Source: Verrucomicrobiia bacterium
GTDB lineage: Bacteria > Verrucomicrobiota > Verrucomicrobiia > Verrucomicrobiales > DEV007
Reading direction: 5' to 3'
Assembly (NCBI GenBank): GCA_030425385.1
Contig: JAUIAH010000002.1
Location: 186,001 to 250,000 of the forward strand
Length of the DNA stretch: 64,000 nucleotides
Shown one piece after another: positions 8,287-18,606 of this stretch. The position numbers were made by a program, and so were the translations under genes. Numbering within the stretch: position 1 is the first letter of the stretch; each line of letters starts with the position of its first letter. A model generated the notes under the pieces. It saw only the letters and a list, made by a program, of their open reading frames with translations, was not told the origin of the DNA and did no database searches.

Positions 8287-9915
8287 TCAACCACGCAAAC
8301 ATTCCTTGAGAGCCACCGCCATGGCATCGCCCACCTCCTCCTCGTCACCAACCACGATATCCCCACCGCCAGAGACAAAGTCCTCCGTATGCAGTTGATA
8401 CCGGGATCGCACGATCAGCTGGGCCTGCGGCGCCAGCAGTCGCACCTGGGCCATCATCAGAAGTCCCGATTCATGATGGGGCACCGTGATGACCACCACC
8501 TTCGCATGGCTCACCTTCGCGTGCTCCAGCACCTCGCTCTGAGTGGCGTCTCCCACCAAGCCCCGGAATCCACAGTCGTGGGCCCGCGTCACCCCCTGTT
8601 GGTTCAAATCAATCACCATGACACGCGTCTCTCCCTCCAGCAGCGGCTGAATCAATCGCTGTGCTGCTGGACCGAAACCGACAACCACCACTTCCGGCAC
8701 GAATGCCGCCGTCTCTGAAAGCGATTTCTCCGGAACCTTACCTAGCGTTGTCGCCAACCAATCGGCAAGCGCACCCGCCCGCGGCACCAAGATAGCACTG
8801 ACCAAGAAGGACATGATCGTCACCGAGACGATGAGTGCGTAAAGATCTGTTGAAACCACCCCAGCTGTCCGGCCGATAGCACCTAGCACAAAGGCAAATT
8901 CACCAATCTGTGCCAAGCTGAGCCCGGTCGCCAAAGACACGCGCAGCGAGTGGCCCAGCAACTGAAAGATGGCCCAGACAATGAGCAATTTCACCACCGT
9001 GATGGCCGCCGTCACCAAGAGCACCCAATGAGCATGTGTGAGGATCCACATGGGATCAGCCACCATACCCGCGGCTCCAAAGAAGAGCGTCAGGAGGACG
9101 ACACGAAACGACGACACATCCGCGCGAATCTGGGTAGCAAAGGCCGAACTCCCTAACAACATGCCGGCAACAAACGCTCCCAGCGCCGGTGAAATGCCCG
9201 CGGCGTGCGCCACCCAAGCGGCCCCCAAACCCGTCGTCACCGCCAAGATCACCGTCAGTTCACGATTCCGATGCAATGTCAGCGTTCCGAGCGCCAGCAC
9301 CGCCACTTTGTTAAGCACCCACATGCCCGCGACCAGTCCCACCGCGACGAGGAGCAGCTTGCCCACTTCCATCGCCACGGTCATGCCCTCCCCTTCTCCT
9401 CCAAGGACCGTCATTAACAAAGCCAGTGGCACCACCGCCATGTCTTGAGTCAAGAGCACTCCCAAACTGTTTCGACCATGCGGCAGATCCATTTCCGACC
9501 GCTCCATGAGAATCCGCAACACAACCGCCGTACTACTCAGAGCGATCATCGCTCCAAAGGCCAAGGCTTGGCGAATGGGCAAGCCCCAAAGGGAGGCGAC
9601 CACCGCTCCCACAAGCATCGTGAGGATGACCTGAATTACCCCCCCGAGCAGTGGTTTGGCTCCCAGTTTGCGCAGGCGTTTCACCGAGAATTCCAGCCCC
9701 AAGCTGAAGAGCAAGAGCGCCACCCCCAACTCCGCGATCGCCTCGATCTCGTGCTCCGATGCCACCATTCCCACGCTCCCGGGGCCTCCAAGGAGCATCC
9801 CGGCGAAGAGATACCCAATCAATGGACTTTGGCCCCAACGAGAGAAGAGCCCACCCAGCAGGAGAGCACCTGCCAGAAGGACGACGATGTCTCGAAGTAG
9901 TAGCCAGAGATCCAT
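8287..9915 (-). CDS. KefB-type cation:proton antiporter with TrkA-N domain
   Basis: A 542-residue monovalent cation:proton antiporter-2 protein. Residues 1-385 are a membrane domain of about 12 segments with family features (PLIGYLFAGMLLGG, LGVALLLFSLGLEFS, and SSTAVVLRILMERSE). From about residue 410 there is a Rossmann nucleotide-binding TrkA-N domain (VVVVGFGPAAQRLI, VMVIDLNQ, GLVGDATQSEVLEHA). Such proteins exchange K+ or Na+ for protons and are gated through the cytoplasmic domain by NAD(H) or glutathione adducts. The protein ends shortly after TrkA-N, without the longer C-terminal region of E. coli KefB. It is monocistronic by spacing, about 80 bases downstream of recF on the same strand. 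The ion cannot be assigned. Confidence 0.9.
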   Translation of the reverse strand: MDLWLLLRDIVVLLAGALLLGGLFSRWGQSPLIGYLFAGMLLGGPGSVGMVASEHEIEAIAELGVALLLFSLGLEFSVKRLRKLGAKPLLGGVIQVILTMLVGAVVASLWGLPIRQALAFGAMIALSSTAVVLRILMERSEMDLPHGRNSLGVLLTQDMAVVPLALLMTVLGGEGEGMTVAMEVGKLLLVAVGLVAGMWVLNKVAVLALGTLTLHRNRELTVILAVTTGLGAAWVAHAAGISPALGAFVAGMLLGSSAFATQIRADVSSFRVVLLTLFFGAAGMVADPMWILTHAHWVLLVTAAITVVKLLIVWAIFQLLGHSLRVSLATGLSLAQIGEFAFVLGAIGRTAGVVSTDLYALIVSVTIMSFLVSAILVPRAGALADWLATTLGKVPEKSLSETAAFVPEVVVVGFGPAAQRLIQPLLEGETRVMVIDLNQQGVTRAHDCGFRGLVGDATQSEVLEHAKVSHAKVVVITVPHHESGLLMMAQVRLLAPQAQLIVRSRYQLHTEDFVSGGGDIVVGDEEEVGDAMAVALKECLRG

Positions 9916-9995
9916 GGTAACGCCTCCCCTCCCTTACCCAGATCGGCTCGCCCGTCTACTCGTCTTGCCCGGAAAGTCGATTCCCCATGCTTCCG

Positions 9996-11060
9996 TTAGG
10001 CTCTCGCCACGACGGATCCCGCGTCGACTTGGTAAACCATGAGATCCCGAGCCTCTGCCGGGAGCCATCGCAGCGAAGTCGTGGTGATCAGCTTCTGACT
10101 CTCTCGAGGCAGCGCCTCCGTCAACGCCTCGCGACGCTGCGGATCCAATTCCCCAAAGATATCATCCACCAGCAAGATCGGGGTAGCGTTTCGATGATCT
10201 CTCAGCAGTTCCAATTGCCCCAACTTCAACGCCAAGGCAAGGGTCCGCTGCTGGCCTTCCGAAGCAAAGCGACTCGCCGGCCGACCATCTAAATCAATCC
10301 TCACATCATCACGATGCGGCCCCACATGGGTGAGCCCACGCCGGCGATCCCGCTCCTCGCATTCGCTCAACGCTCCCACGAAATCGTCACCACAGCCCCG
10401 TTCGTAGATAAGCGTAAGGGCTTCTCGTGAACCACTGATCCGTCGCTGGGCCGCATCCACAAATGGAACCAATGCCTCCACGAGAGCCGCCCGCCGTTCC
10501 GTCAGCACCTTCCCATGCTCGACTAACACAGCCGTATACGCGTCCAAAGCTCCGCGCGCATGTCCTCGACCCTGTTTCAGCAATTCATTGCGTGAACGCA
10601 ACGCCTTCTCGTAAGAGCGCAAAGTCGCCCGATAGTCCGGGTAAAGCTGTGCCGCTTGGAAATCAAGATAGCGCCGCCGTCGATGCCCACTCCCAGTCAC
10701 CAAGCCGAGATCGTCGTTTCCCATCCACACCACCAAGCCACCGTGCTCGAGATACACCCGACTGCGCTCCACCTCGTTGGCACCATGATAGAGTTTCCGT
10801 CGCTTGCGATGCTCATTCACCACACTCAAGGCCCGTCCATCCCAGTCCCCGGCCAAGCCAAAGCCAGGCTCTTCAAAGCGAATCAGGTCATTGAGAGCAT
10901 TCGTCCGAGGCGACTGCAGCCGCAACAGCACACAGACAGCCTCGAGAATGGAGGTCTTTCCCTGGGCATTGGCTCCGATGAACGCAGACACCCCAGGCTC
11001 CAATGCCAAGCGGAGACTCTCGAAACATCGAAAGTGACTCAGCTTCAGCGTGCGCAACAT
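9996..11060 (-). CDS. recF: DNA replication and repair protein RecF
   Basis: A 354-residue SMC-like ATPase that loads RecA at gapped DNA with RecOR. Walker A is GANAQGKTS at residues 29-37 in the context LSHFRCFESLRL, the ABC signature is SEGQQRTLALALK, and Walker B is PILLVDDIFGELD. The family segment LTHVGPHRDDV is also intact. It lies downstream of the large kinase fusion (about 50 bases) rather than in the usual dnaA-dnaN-recF-gyrB cluster, so its place here is unusual but not unique among PVC bacteria. Confidence 0.96.
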   Translation of the reverse strand: MLRTLKLSHFRCFESLRLALEPGVSAFIGANAQGKTSILEAVCVLLRLQSPRTNALNDLIRFEEPGFGLAGDWDGRALSVVNEHRKRRKLYHGANEVERSRVYLEHGGLVVWMGNDDLGLVTGSGHRRRRYLDFQAAQLYPDYRATLRSYEKALRSRNELLKQGRGHARGALDAYTAVLVEHGKVLTERRAALVEALVPFVDAAQRRISGSREALTLIYERGCGDDFVGALSECEERDRRRGLTHVGPHRDDVRIDLDGRPASRFASEGQQRTLALALKLGQLELLRDHRNATPILLVDDIFGELDPQRREALTEALPRESQKLITTTSLRWLPAEARDLMVYQVDAGSVVARA

Positions 11061-11112
11061 GCCAGAGGAAACGCCACGTCCCGAATAGCGGCAAGCCCAT
11101 TTCTAAAGTGCC

Positions 11113-14100
11113 TCAAGTCGACCACTCACAAAGCGCTCCCGCGTGATCACGTGATCCGTCGCGTAACCAGCCATCGAGCTGTGCCTGTTCCTTGAGCTGT
11201 TGCCCTCGCAGACGTGGCACCGCCACGTAGCTACAGGGTATTTCTGATAGTGCCGTCATATCACCCCACAGCCGCTCAAACTGGGCCACGGGAAAGACGT
11301 CTTCCTGTCCGTGTCCCCAACGTTTCTTCACTTCCTTGAGGGTAATGTAAGTGGGCAAGCGACTGCTGAAGTCGCGGACGGCTTCGGCCACGGCGACGGC
11401 ATCTTGGAGATCTTCTCGGCTGAGACCAAAGGCGGCCAAAGTGCGGTCGAGATCGATCCAGCACGTGTTTGAGTTGTAATAGGTGAGCTTGAATTCATCC
11501 TCTTCGCGAGGCATGGCGAGCCCTTCCACCAATCGCAAGCTACCGTTGACGCGCGCCAAGCCACCCCCTCGGTCCTCGATCCGCCTTTGGATGACTTCAA
11601 AGGTCAGGGTCGCGTCCGAGCGACGATGATAGCCCAAAAGCCCCGCGTCTACATTGGCCCCGACGGTGTCAATGTTATGCAACATCAAGGTCTTCAATTG
11701 CGGACGTTGCTCTAGCATCTTGGCGAGGGTGCCATTGAGGAGTAAGTTGGGCACTTCATACCAGTGCCCCACTGGATGAAGGCATTGCAGGGGGAGATTG
11801 TCTCGGTAGTCCGAGCCCTCCCCCATTTCCCGTGCCCACCCTAACAACGAGGACCGCACACTGGCACGCATCTTCTGAGCTCGTTCGTCGAGAATCTGTT
11901 GGGGCATTTCCTCCCACTCAAAGCGCAAGTCACGCTGCATGGGAATCAGTCGCAATCCGATGGAACGCCCTCGCGAGAGCTGGACCACATCTCCTAAACC
12001 ATAGTGATTCACACTCTCCAGAAAGCGCCGGATGGGGTCATCCGTGAGGTAACTCGTCGTGATCACGTGCAGCGGTATGGCGCCATGAGCTGTACCCACC
12101 GCCCGCGTCTTGGCCAAATGGACTTCCAGAAAGGTCCGATGCCGCCCGTCGAATTTGCAGAACGGGTGGAGCGCTTTCACCACTCCAGCACCTTCCGTCC
12201 ACCGACTCGCCGCACCAGCAGCCAAAGTGACCACGGCAACCTCACCGCGCGCGAGCGCTTCCTTCCCTAACGTTTCATCATCAGCTGTGAGCGCGGTTGC
12301 TACATCACCTTCCTCCACATCGTTCACTCGCGAACTCGCTGCCAGGCGGTTCTTCGAAAGGCCAATCAGTCCTTGCCGCATGTCGACACGGATCCGCTCG
12401 TGGAGAATAGCATCAAAGCCATTGCGTTCTAACAATCCCTCAAGCGACGATTCCTCGTCACCATCATCGGTCGACCGCGGGAAGAGGTTCGAGACGAGCT
12501 TGTCGCGCACCTCGTCATACACCTTCTCCGCATTGGCCTTGCGTTCAAAGCGCACCATCTCCAGTCGTCGCTTCTCGCCTAATAGCCGCGGATCCGATCG
12601 CAACAACAGGGGCAAGGTCATGGTGTAGTAGCCCGGAGGCATCACCGCGTCATGCCCAGTTCTCAGGCGCGCACTGCTCCCATCCTCATTGATCGAGAAA
12701 TCATAGACTACTGGGTCCATGGCAAAGGGCAACGAGTGTTGCAGTTGCCCTTTGAGCGATGCCATGATCTCCCGCACGCTCTCCAACGCCTCAGTCTTAC
12801 GAGCAGGATCCACCATGAATCCCATCCCACCTCCTGACATACCGCCTAACATCCAGAATCCCCAATAATCGTCACCAAAGCGATCGCGCAGCTGATCAAT
12901 CAAGCGTTCCGTGAAGAAGGTGGTCGACCACGGGATGATCGTTTGTAAGGGCCCAAAGAAATGCTCGGTGGTGAGGGCTCCGAGCCGCTTGATGTCCCCC
13001 TGACGGAGCGCCTCAAGAATCTGATCGAACATCCGCAGCGAGTCTTGGCGGGCGTCCCATGCCTCGGCCGAGCGTAAGAGATATTTCTCAGTGACCATCT
13101 CTAAGATGGGCCCGACGTTCTGTGCCATGCCACCGTGAACGAGGATGAGACTGTCGCGCAACTTGTCCCGCATCGCCTGCGGAATCTCATCGCTGCCTAA
13201 CAACGTGTGTTTGGGTAACAATCGGCCACGGCTGATACCGTATTCCGGGTCATTCTCGTCAGCACGACACCCTTCAATCACCTTGATCCCCGGCCAGACC
13301 CCTCCGGAGTCCTGCCATCCACCGCCAGATCCACCCAGCCATTCGCCGAGAATGGCTCGTGCCGCGACGATACGCCGCTCGGACTCTTCCAGCGGCCCCT
13401 CCAATGCGCGCGTCTGTCCCGTGGCTCGCATGCAGGCGGCGATCAAGCCACCTAACAGATTCGTTGACACTGCCAGGCGACTTCCTTTGGGGATATCATT
13501 GACACAACTGATCAATTCAATCCCGCGACCAGGCCCCACTAGTGTTTCTAACAACAATTCGAGGCGTTGCCCGGAGCCCTCCAAACCGATGGGGACAATG
13601 CCGGCGGCGATAAGACTCGCTTTCAACAACCCAAGATAATCTTTGGCAAAGTTGAAGACATCACTCAGTTCCGTGATATCCGCGGTCACGCCAAGATCGA
13701 CGCTTGCCAAGCGAATCACAGGCTCATCAATCACCCTGAAGAGGGCCTCCACAGGTGGTCGCGTTTCCGGGTCGCGCCCATGGACGGCGAGATCCACCGA
13801 GATATTCAGAACGCGCGCCCCGCTGGGATAATCCATGCCCAAGAAGAAGATATCACTCCACGCGCTATGCGTGAGATCCATGCGGACCGCCGTCGTTTCA
13901 TGGATGATCGGAGTGGCGCCCTGACACTCTTCGATTAATTCGGGACGGATGCGCAAGGGATAGTCCTCGCAGCTTCCCGTGCGGAACATCCATTGATTGC
14001 CCCGCACGGCGCGCACGCTCGCCCGGACTTGATCGGCGAGATTCTGAATCCCCAGTTGATAGTAGGCTTTTGCCAGAGCACTGCAGACCGCATCGGAGAT

Positions 14101-14445
14101 GCCATCCCGAGCTTTATCCTCCAGGAAATGATCCAGACACTCCGCAAACCGCCTTTCTAACAAGTGCGTATGAGCTTCAAAGGAAACGACGGCTCCCACT
14201 GAATCTTGGGGAAGTTTGGCTGGAATGTAGAAGCGATAGAGGGCGTATAGGAAGAACAGCGCCCGCACGCGCTCATAGAGATTCGTCGATTCCCTCCGGA
14301 ACGCGTCAAGAGCCTCACATTCGGCCAACAAAGCCTCCAGGGACATGCTCTTGCAAACCGCCTCTAGGGAGGTATCGCGCACCGCCGGATTCGTTGCCAG
14401 GATAACCTGGACCAGTGGAGATGAAGACGTGACGGCGTTCACCAT
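11113..14445 (-). CDS. GHMP sugar kinase fused to UDPGP-type nucleotidyltransferase
   Basis: The ATG at 14445 overlaps the stop of the upstream gene (TAATG), which fixes the start and gives 1110 residues. After a helical region of about 140 residues there is a GHMP kinase: the ATP-binding motif [17 protein letters not shown] at about 317-333, a [16 protein letters not shown] segment at about 374-389 that closely resembles the L-fucokinase part of Bacteroides FKP, and a third motif [10 protein letters not shown] at about 534-543. From about residue 735 the protein changes to a UDP-sugar pyrophosphorylase-like domain ([22 protein letters not shown], and [13 protein letters not shown]). The likely role is phosphorylation of a free sugar at C1 and its activation to a nucleotide sugar, in the cytoplasm. 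The domain order is the reverse of FKP, where the transferase half is first. Substrate (fucose or another sugar) and nucleotide are not known. Confidence 0.75.
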   Translation of the reverse strand: MVNAVTSSSPLVQVILATNPAVRDTSLEAVCKSMSLEALLAECEALDAFRRESTNLYERVRALFFLYALYRFYIPAKLPQDSVGAVVSFEAHTHLLERRFAECLDHFLEDKARDGISDAVCSALAKAYYQLGIQNLADQVRASVRAVRGNQWMFRTGSCEDYPLRIRPELIEECQGATPIIHETTAVRMDLTHSAWSDIFFLGMDYPSGARVLNISVDLAVHGRDPETRPPVEALFRVIDEPVIRLASVDLGVTADITELSDVFNFAKDYLGLLKASLIAAGIVPIGLEGSGQRLELLLETLVGPGRGIELISCVNDIPKGSRLAVSTNLLGGLIAACMRATGQTRALEGPLEESERRIVAARAILGEWLGGSGGGWQDSGGVWPGIKVIEGCRADENDPEYGISRGRLLPKHTLLGSDEIPQAMRDKLRDSLILVHGGMAQNVGPILEMVTEKYLLRSAEAWDARQDSLRMFDQILEALRQGDIKRLGALTTEHFFGPLQTIIPWSTTFFTERLIDQLRDRFGDDYWGFWMLGGMSGGGMGFMVDPARKTEALESVREIMASLKGQLQHSLPFAMDPVVYDFSINEDGSSARLRTGHDAVMPPGYYTMTLPLLLRSDPRLLGEKRRLEMVRFERKANAEKVYDEVRDKLVSNLFPRSTDDGDEESSLEGLLERNGFDAILHERIRVDMRQGLIGLSKNRLAASSRVNDVEEGDVATALTADDETLGKEALARGEVAVVTLAAGAASRWTEGAGVVKALHPFCKFDGRHRTFLEVHLAKTRAVGTAHGAIPLHVITTSYLTDDPIRRFLESVNHYGLGDVVQLSRGRSIGLRLIPMQRDLRFEWEEMPQQILDERAQKMRASVRSSLLGWAREMGEGSDYRDNLPLQCLHPVGHWYEVPNLLLNGTLAKMLEQRPQLKTLMLHNIDTVGANVDAGLLGYHRRSDATLTFEVIQRRIEDRGGGLARVNGSLRLVEGLAMPREEDEFKLTYYNSNTCWIDLDRTLAAFGLSREDLQDAVAVAEAVRDFSSRLPTYITLKEVKKRWGHGQEDVFPVAQFERLWGDMTALSEIPCSYVAVPRLRGQQLKEQAQLDGWLRDGSRDHAGALCEWST

Positions 14446-15311
14446 TAAAGAAGCTCGGGATTGCGAAGGGCCCCCTTGGCCAAGAGTTCCGTGATCGCTG
14501 TGAGCACTTCTTCGCGATAACAACCTGAAAGACTCACCGCCAGCTGACCGATCAGAAGCCCATGACGACAGTCGAGATCGTAGCGCCGTCCTTGCATGAC
14601 CTTTGCAAGGTAACGCCCACGGCTAGCCGCCTCATCCAGCGCTCCTGAGAGATCGAGCATTTCCCCCTCCGCAAGACGTGCCTCCCGCTCCTTCAGAAGG
14701 GTCATGATGGACGATCGCAGCACATGCATGCCGAAGAATGCGAGGTAATACCCATGCCGGATCCCTGGTGTCATGATGACCTGCTCCGCCTCCGTCGGAG
14801 TCGGTTTCTCCAACACCGCCCCCACCTGATACAATTCCCGGCTCCCATCAAAGAGCGTGCCTCCCACCGCTCCAAAAGCCCCCAAACGTCCCTCATGTGT
14901 GGGCTGCACGGCCGATACGTGGCACTCTTCCTGCTCCGCGACCTCGATCAATTGGCGCGCACAGGAGGCCTCTTGAGAATCACTCACATAGATGTGATCG
15001 CTCACCATCAGCAGGAAGGGCGCCTCACCCGTAAACGTCTCTGCAGCGAGCACGGCATGCCCGTAACCCTTGGGCTCCGTCTGTTCGATGAACGTGACTT
15101 CGGCCGAAACCTCCTCCACCGCATCGCGAAAGAGTGCCTCGGTCCCCGGCCGAATCACCACGGCGACGTCCTCAATCCCGGCAGAAGTCGCCTCATCCAC
15201 CAAGAGGCCCAGCACTTTGCGATTGCGCCCCAGACTATCGACCATGGTCTGAAGAGGGAGATGGCGCTGCGTCGCGCCTGCAGCAGTAATGACAGCTTTA
15301 TTTATACCCAC
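14445..15311 (-). CDS. GalU-like sugar nucleotidyltransferase
   Basis: A 288-residue protein with a GTG start ([12 protein letters not shown]), chosen because nucleotidyltransferases begin with this K-A-V-I strand. The fold is that of glucose-1-phosphate uridylyltransferases ([49 protein letters not shown], and [10 protein letters not shown]). However the nucleotide-binding loop reads AAGATQR instead of the usual AAGxGTR, and the Pro-Lys pair that normally follows is absent, so activity may be altered. It is translationally coupled to the kinase fusion by a TAATG overlap, pointing to one nucleotide-sugar pathway. The specific sugar is unknown. Confidence 0.72.
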   Translation of the reverse strand: MGINKAVITAAGATQRHLPLQTMVDSLGRNRKVLGLLVDEATSAGIEDVAVVIRPGTEALFRDAVEEVSAEVTFIEQTEPKGYGHAVLAAETFTGEAPFLLMVSDHIYVSDSQEASCARQLIEVAEQEECHVSAVQPTHEGRLGAFGAVGGTLFDGSRELYQVGAVLEKPTPTEAEQVIMTPGIRHGYYLAFFGMHVLRSSIMTLLKEREARLAEGEMLDLSGALDEAASRGRYLAKVMQGRRYDLDCRHGLLIGQLAVSLSGCYREEVLTAITELLAKGALRNPELL

Positions 15312-15446
15312 GATAATTACTTAATTCCACCAAAGGATATTTCAAGGTCTCGACCACGATCTGGAAAGAAATCGCAAATTTCGAGAAACATCCGTCTCCG
15401 TACTACGTGGTAAGCCCATGAGACTCTCTGTGTGTCGCGGCACTCC

Positions 15447-15488
15447 AGGAGCAGGCCTCCCGAAATTGGCTGTCAGAGGCCTGCTCCT
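15447..15488. repeat. Perfect 13-bp inverted repeat in a divergent intergenic region
   Basis: AGGAGCAGGCCTC at 15447-15459 is the exact reverse complement of bases 15476-15488, with a 16-base spacer. It lies between the starts of two divergent genes, so it cannot be a terminator of either neighbour. No strong T tract follows on either side (only CATTTTAG on the plus side). Confidence 0.7.
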
Positions 15489-15553
15489 CACTCCCCTCAT
15501 TTTAGCCTCGCGCTTGGCGGCTATGGCCCGTATAAACAAGGCCCATACCCCCA

Positions 15554-16078
15554 ATGAAAGAGTACGCTTACATCCATGAGGAAGGGAAACTCCCCCCTTT
15601 CCTCAGAGATCTGCCCTTTCTCGACAGCTTCGAGGAGAGCCATCTCAACACCATTCTCTACTCCAGCTACTTCCTTGAGTGCGACCCCGATGAATGCTTC
15701 ATCGAAGAAGGCACCACGGATTCCCGCATGTTCGTCCTGCTCACCGGCACGGTCCGAGTGGAGAAGAACGGCGAATTGCTAGCGAAAACCACCAGTCCCG
15801 GTGAGCTCTTCGGAGAGATCGCCGCATTCAACGAAGAGAGCCGATCGGCCTCCGTCATCGCCGAGACCCACACCCTTCTCCTGGTGATCGATCAGAAGTT
15901 TCTTCAAGAAATCAAGCCCGTTCGAGACAACGGCAGTTTCTACGCCGCCGTCTACAGCTTCCTCGCCAAGATCATGGCCAACCGACTCCGCGCAACCTCA
16001 ACGGAACTCGCTCGCGTAGAGAAGGAACTTGAACAAGCTCGCGAAGCCCTTGCCAAATATCAGGAAGGCGCCGCCTGA
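15554..16078 (+). CDS. Cyclic nucleotide-binding domain protein
   Basis: A 174-residue protein made of one cNMP-binding beta-roll (about residues 18-140) and a C-terminal helix likely to form a coiled coil (ELARVEKELEQAREALAKYQ). The phosphate-binding cassette is recognisable as SPGELFGEIAAFNEESRSAS. There is no helix-turn-helix, so it is not a CRP-type transcription factor by itself. Stand-alone proteins of this kind are probably cytoplasmic sensors that bind a partner. A TATAAA sequence lies 18 bases before the ATG. Target unknown. Confidence 0.85.
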   Translation: MKEYAYIHEEGKLPPFLRDLPFLDSFEESHLNTILYSSYFLECDPDECFIEEGTTDSRMFVLLTGTVRVEKNGELLAKTTSPGELFGEIAAFNEESRSASVIAETHTLLLVIDQKFLQEIKPVRDNGSFYAAVYSFLAKIMANRLRATSTELARVEKELEQAREALAKYQEGAA

Positions 16079-16336
16079 CCTAACCAAACAGCCAACCACT
16101 TGGGCCTTGGACGGAATCAGAGAATTTCCATGTTCCATTCTGTCCACCATTCGTCAGCACATGTAATCCGCGTTGACAAGGCGTGCTGCGATATGCTCAG
16201 GACGGTCTCCTCGAAGGCGGATAGTTGGGTTGCTCGCTTGCCAACGGTAGGCGGCCATTTCAACTGTAGTCCTGTCCCTTCATGTTCCTGAAGCCTGGCA
16301 GCTCATTGAACAGACAGGATTGAAGCTCTGCCGCTC

Positions 16337-18556
16337 ATGACCATGTGGCACAAGACTGCGGTAGCCCTGGGAATGCTCGTCATTGTTCTCGGTGTGACCC
16401 GAGTGCGTCTGCAGGTCGACGTCCTTGAGCTTTTGCCACAGGAGCTGAAAGAGGTCCAGGGGCTCCGTCTCTTCCTCGATCACTTCTCTCGACGGGATGA
16501 ACTCATCCTCACACTTGAGCATGCCGATCCAGACATTCTGACAGAAGCGCGAGAGGACTTGTCTGCTCATTTGCGCTCCCATCCTGAGATGGGGACGTTG
16601 GTCCACGCAGATCTTTGGTCAGAATCCTCGCCTGCGGCCCTGGGGGAGATGGCCGCGTGGTTGCTCGTCAATAGCACCCCACCTGAACGCTTTGCTAGCC
16701 TCCTTGAAGACCTGCAGGCCCCGCGTCGTCGCCCGTTGCTAGAGGATTCCTTGGACACCATTGGAGCCTCGATGGAATTGGATCGCGCTCTGACATTGGC
16801 CTACGACCCCTATCAATTGATTCTCCGTTTGCGCGATCAGCATGAGGCCCTTCTCCCGGGGGAAGCGTCGCTGTCGGACGATGGCACGTTTCAGTTACTC
16901 ACCCTCTCCCATCCCGATCCCAGCTCCGCATGGGTCCCCTCTGTCAAAGAGGCTGTCCGCTCTTGGCTTGCTTTCACTGATGTCCGAGTCGGTTTCACAG
17001 GGGAACCCGTTTTCGAGAGCGAGATAGCCACCAGCATGGAACGCGACATGAAACTGTCAGGGATCACTGCTCTCCTCCTCACGAGTATCCTCTTTGCCCT
17101 AGCCTATCGTCGCCTACGCCCGCTGCTCGCCCTGATGGCGGGATTGACCCTGACATTTCTCCTCACATTGGGATTGGCTGGGTGGCTCCTCGACTCCGTC
17201 ACCGTGATGAGCGTCGGCTTTGCTGCCATCTTGATCGGTCTCACCGTGGACTACGGCGTTCTTATCTATCAAACTTCCCTTTCAGAGGCGCAATCGGCCT
17301 CACAGTTGCGCCAACGCACTTGCCAGAGCATCCTCTGGGCTGCGCTCACCACGGCGGCGGCCTTTGCGGCCCTCGGCTTGAGCAGCGTTCCCGGCATCGC
17401 CGCCCTTGGTCACTTGGTAGCCATCGGCATCATCGTTGGGGCAGTGGTGATGCTCCTCGTCTATCCGCCGATGGTTCAGAATCAGCACCCGCATCATTCG
17501 AGCAAATCCAATCGGCTACACTATCCAGGCCTCACGCCTGTGGTAGCCGTGCTCATTGGCTCCCTCCTCCTATCGGCCCTCTGGCTAGGCCTCCCGAAGC
17601 TAGACACTACCACCGCCGCCTTGCGCCCGCGCGATAGCCAAGCCTACGACACCATGGATCGGCTGGAGACGCGTTTGTTAGGCTCTCAAGATCGACCCTT
17701 GGCCATCGTAACAACCCAGAATGCAGCCGCTCTCGGGGATGACTGGCAGGTGCCCACGGCTCTCCTCCCGCACGCTTCCTGGCAACAGGCCAACCTCGCC
17801 AACTGGCGTGACGCCAAGGTCTCAGGGGAAGCCCTTGCCGAAGATGCTCATGCCGCAGGTTTCGAGCCAGAAGCCCTGACATTGACTCAGGAAATCATTC
17901 GCCATTGGGACAAGTGGCAATCGACGGCCATGCCTGATCGCCCCGAGCATCCCTCGGTCGCACGCCTCTGGTCACGGCTCGTCGCGACCGATGGCGACAC
18001 TGTCTACCTGCTCGCTTCGAGCAGCGCTGGCACACCCCTGCCAGAGGCGCCGGGCGTGTTTCCCGTTTCGTGGCCGCAGATCACGGACCGCTTGAATGCC
18101 ATCGTCCCACGCGATCTTCTTCGCGTGGGTGCGGTGCTTGTGTTGGTGGTAACCGTCATGCTATGGTTGACCTTCAGGCAATGGCCTTCCGTGATCCTGA
18201 CATTATCCCTTTCTTCGATCACCTTAACCGCCTTGTCGGGAGCGATGCAATGGCTCGGTTGGGAATGGAATTTCTTCAGCATGAGCGCGCTCTTGCTCAC
18301 GTTCGGAGCTGGGCTCGACTATAGTATCCATGTGCTCCTGGCGCATCGCCGATGTGGCGAATGTGAGGATGTGCTCCGCGCTCTAAGAGTGTGTGCCCTC
18401 TCCAGCATCGCTGGATTTGGTTCCATCGCCTGGGCCAGCAATCAGGGACTGGCAAGCTTGGGACGGGTATGCGCGCTGGCTCTGGCTTTAAATGGCCTCG
18501 TCTGTCTGATTCTCCTCCCGGCCTGGCTCCGGATCCGCGCGCGCGTCGCACCGTAA
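16337..18556 (+). CDS. RND/MMPL superfamily exporter
   Basis: A 739-residue membrane protein with two repeated halves. Each half has one N-terminal membrane segment, a large periplasmic loop and a cluster of five segments. The conserved RND membrane motifs are visible twice: FAAILIGLTVDYGVLIYQ in the first half and LLTFGAGLDYSIHVLLAH in the second, with the acidic residues of the proton path. The first segment is short and lacks a long cytoplasmic tail. Members of this group move lipids, hopanoids or other hydrophobic compounds. The sufT gene follows after 50 bases. A TTGACA element lies about 160 bases upstream. Substrate cannot be assigned. Confidence 0.87.
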   Translation: MTMWHKTAVALGMLVIVLGVTRVRLQVDVLELLPQELKEVQGLRLFLDHFSRRDELILTLEHADPDILTEAREDLSAHLRSHPEMGTLVHADLWSESSPAALGEMAAWLLVNSTPPERFASLLEDLQAPRRRPLLEDSLDTIGASMELDRALTLAYDPYQLILRLRDQHEALLPGEASLSDDGTFQLLTLSHPDPSSAWVPSVKEAVRSWLAFTDVRVGFTGEPVFESEIATSMERDMKLSGITALLLTSILFALAYRRLRPLLALMAGLTLTFLLTLGLAGWLLDSVTVMSVGFAAILIGLTVDYGVLIYQTSLSEAQSASQLRQRTCQSILWAALTTAAAFAALGLSSVPGIAALGHLVAIGIIVGAVVMLLVYPPMVQNQHPHHSSKSNRLHYPGLTPVVAVLIGSLLLSALWLGLPKLDTTTAALRPRDSQAYDTMDRLETRLLGSQDRPLAIVTTQNAAALGDDWQVPTALLPHASWQQANLANWRDAKVSGEALAEDAHAAGFEPEALTLTQEIIRHWDKWQSTAMPDRPEHPSVARLWSRLVATDGDTVYLLASSSAGTPLPEAPGVFPVSWPQITDRLNAIVPRDLLRVGAVLVLVVTVMLWLTFRQWPSVILTLSLSSITLTALSGAMQWLGWEWNFFSMSALLLTFGAGLDYSIHVLLAHRRCGECEDVLRALRVCALSSIAGFGSIAWASNQGLASLGRVCALALALNGLVCLILLPAWLRIRARVAP

Positions 18557-18606
18557 TTTGCCATTCCCAACTTGCCGGAAGGCCATTCCTCTCCCAAGTG
18601 GATTTC

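Noticed and set aside
16173-16197. TTGACA and TATGCT as a promoter for the RND exporter
   Set aside because: The elements are only 13 bases apart, too close for a standard sigma-70 promoter, so it is not listed as a feature.
16100-16291. 63-codon frame between the cyclic-nucleotide protein and the RND exporter
   Set aside because: There is no ribosome site, no recognisable fold, and the frame overlaps the most promoter-like sequence (TTGACA at 16173) before the exporter.
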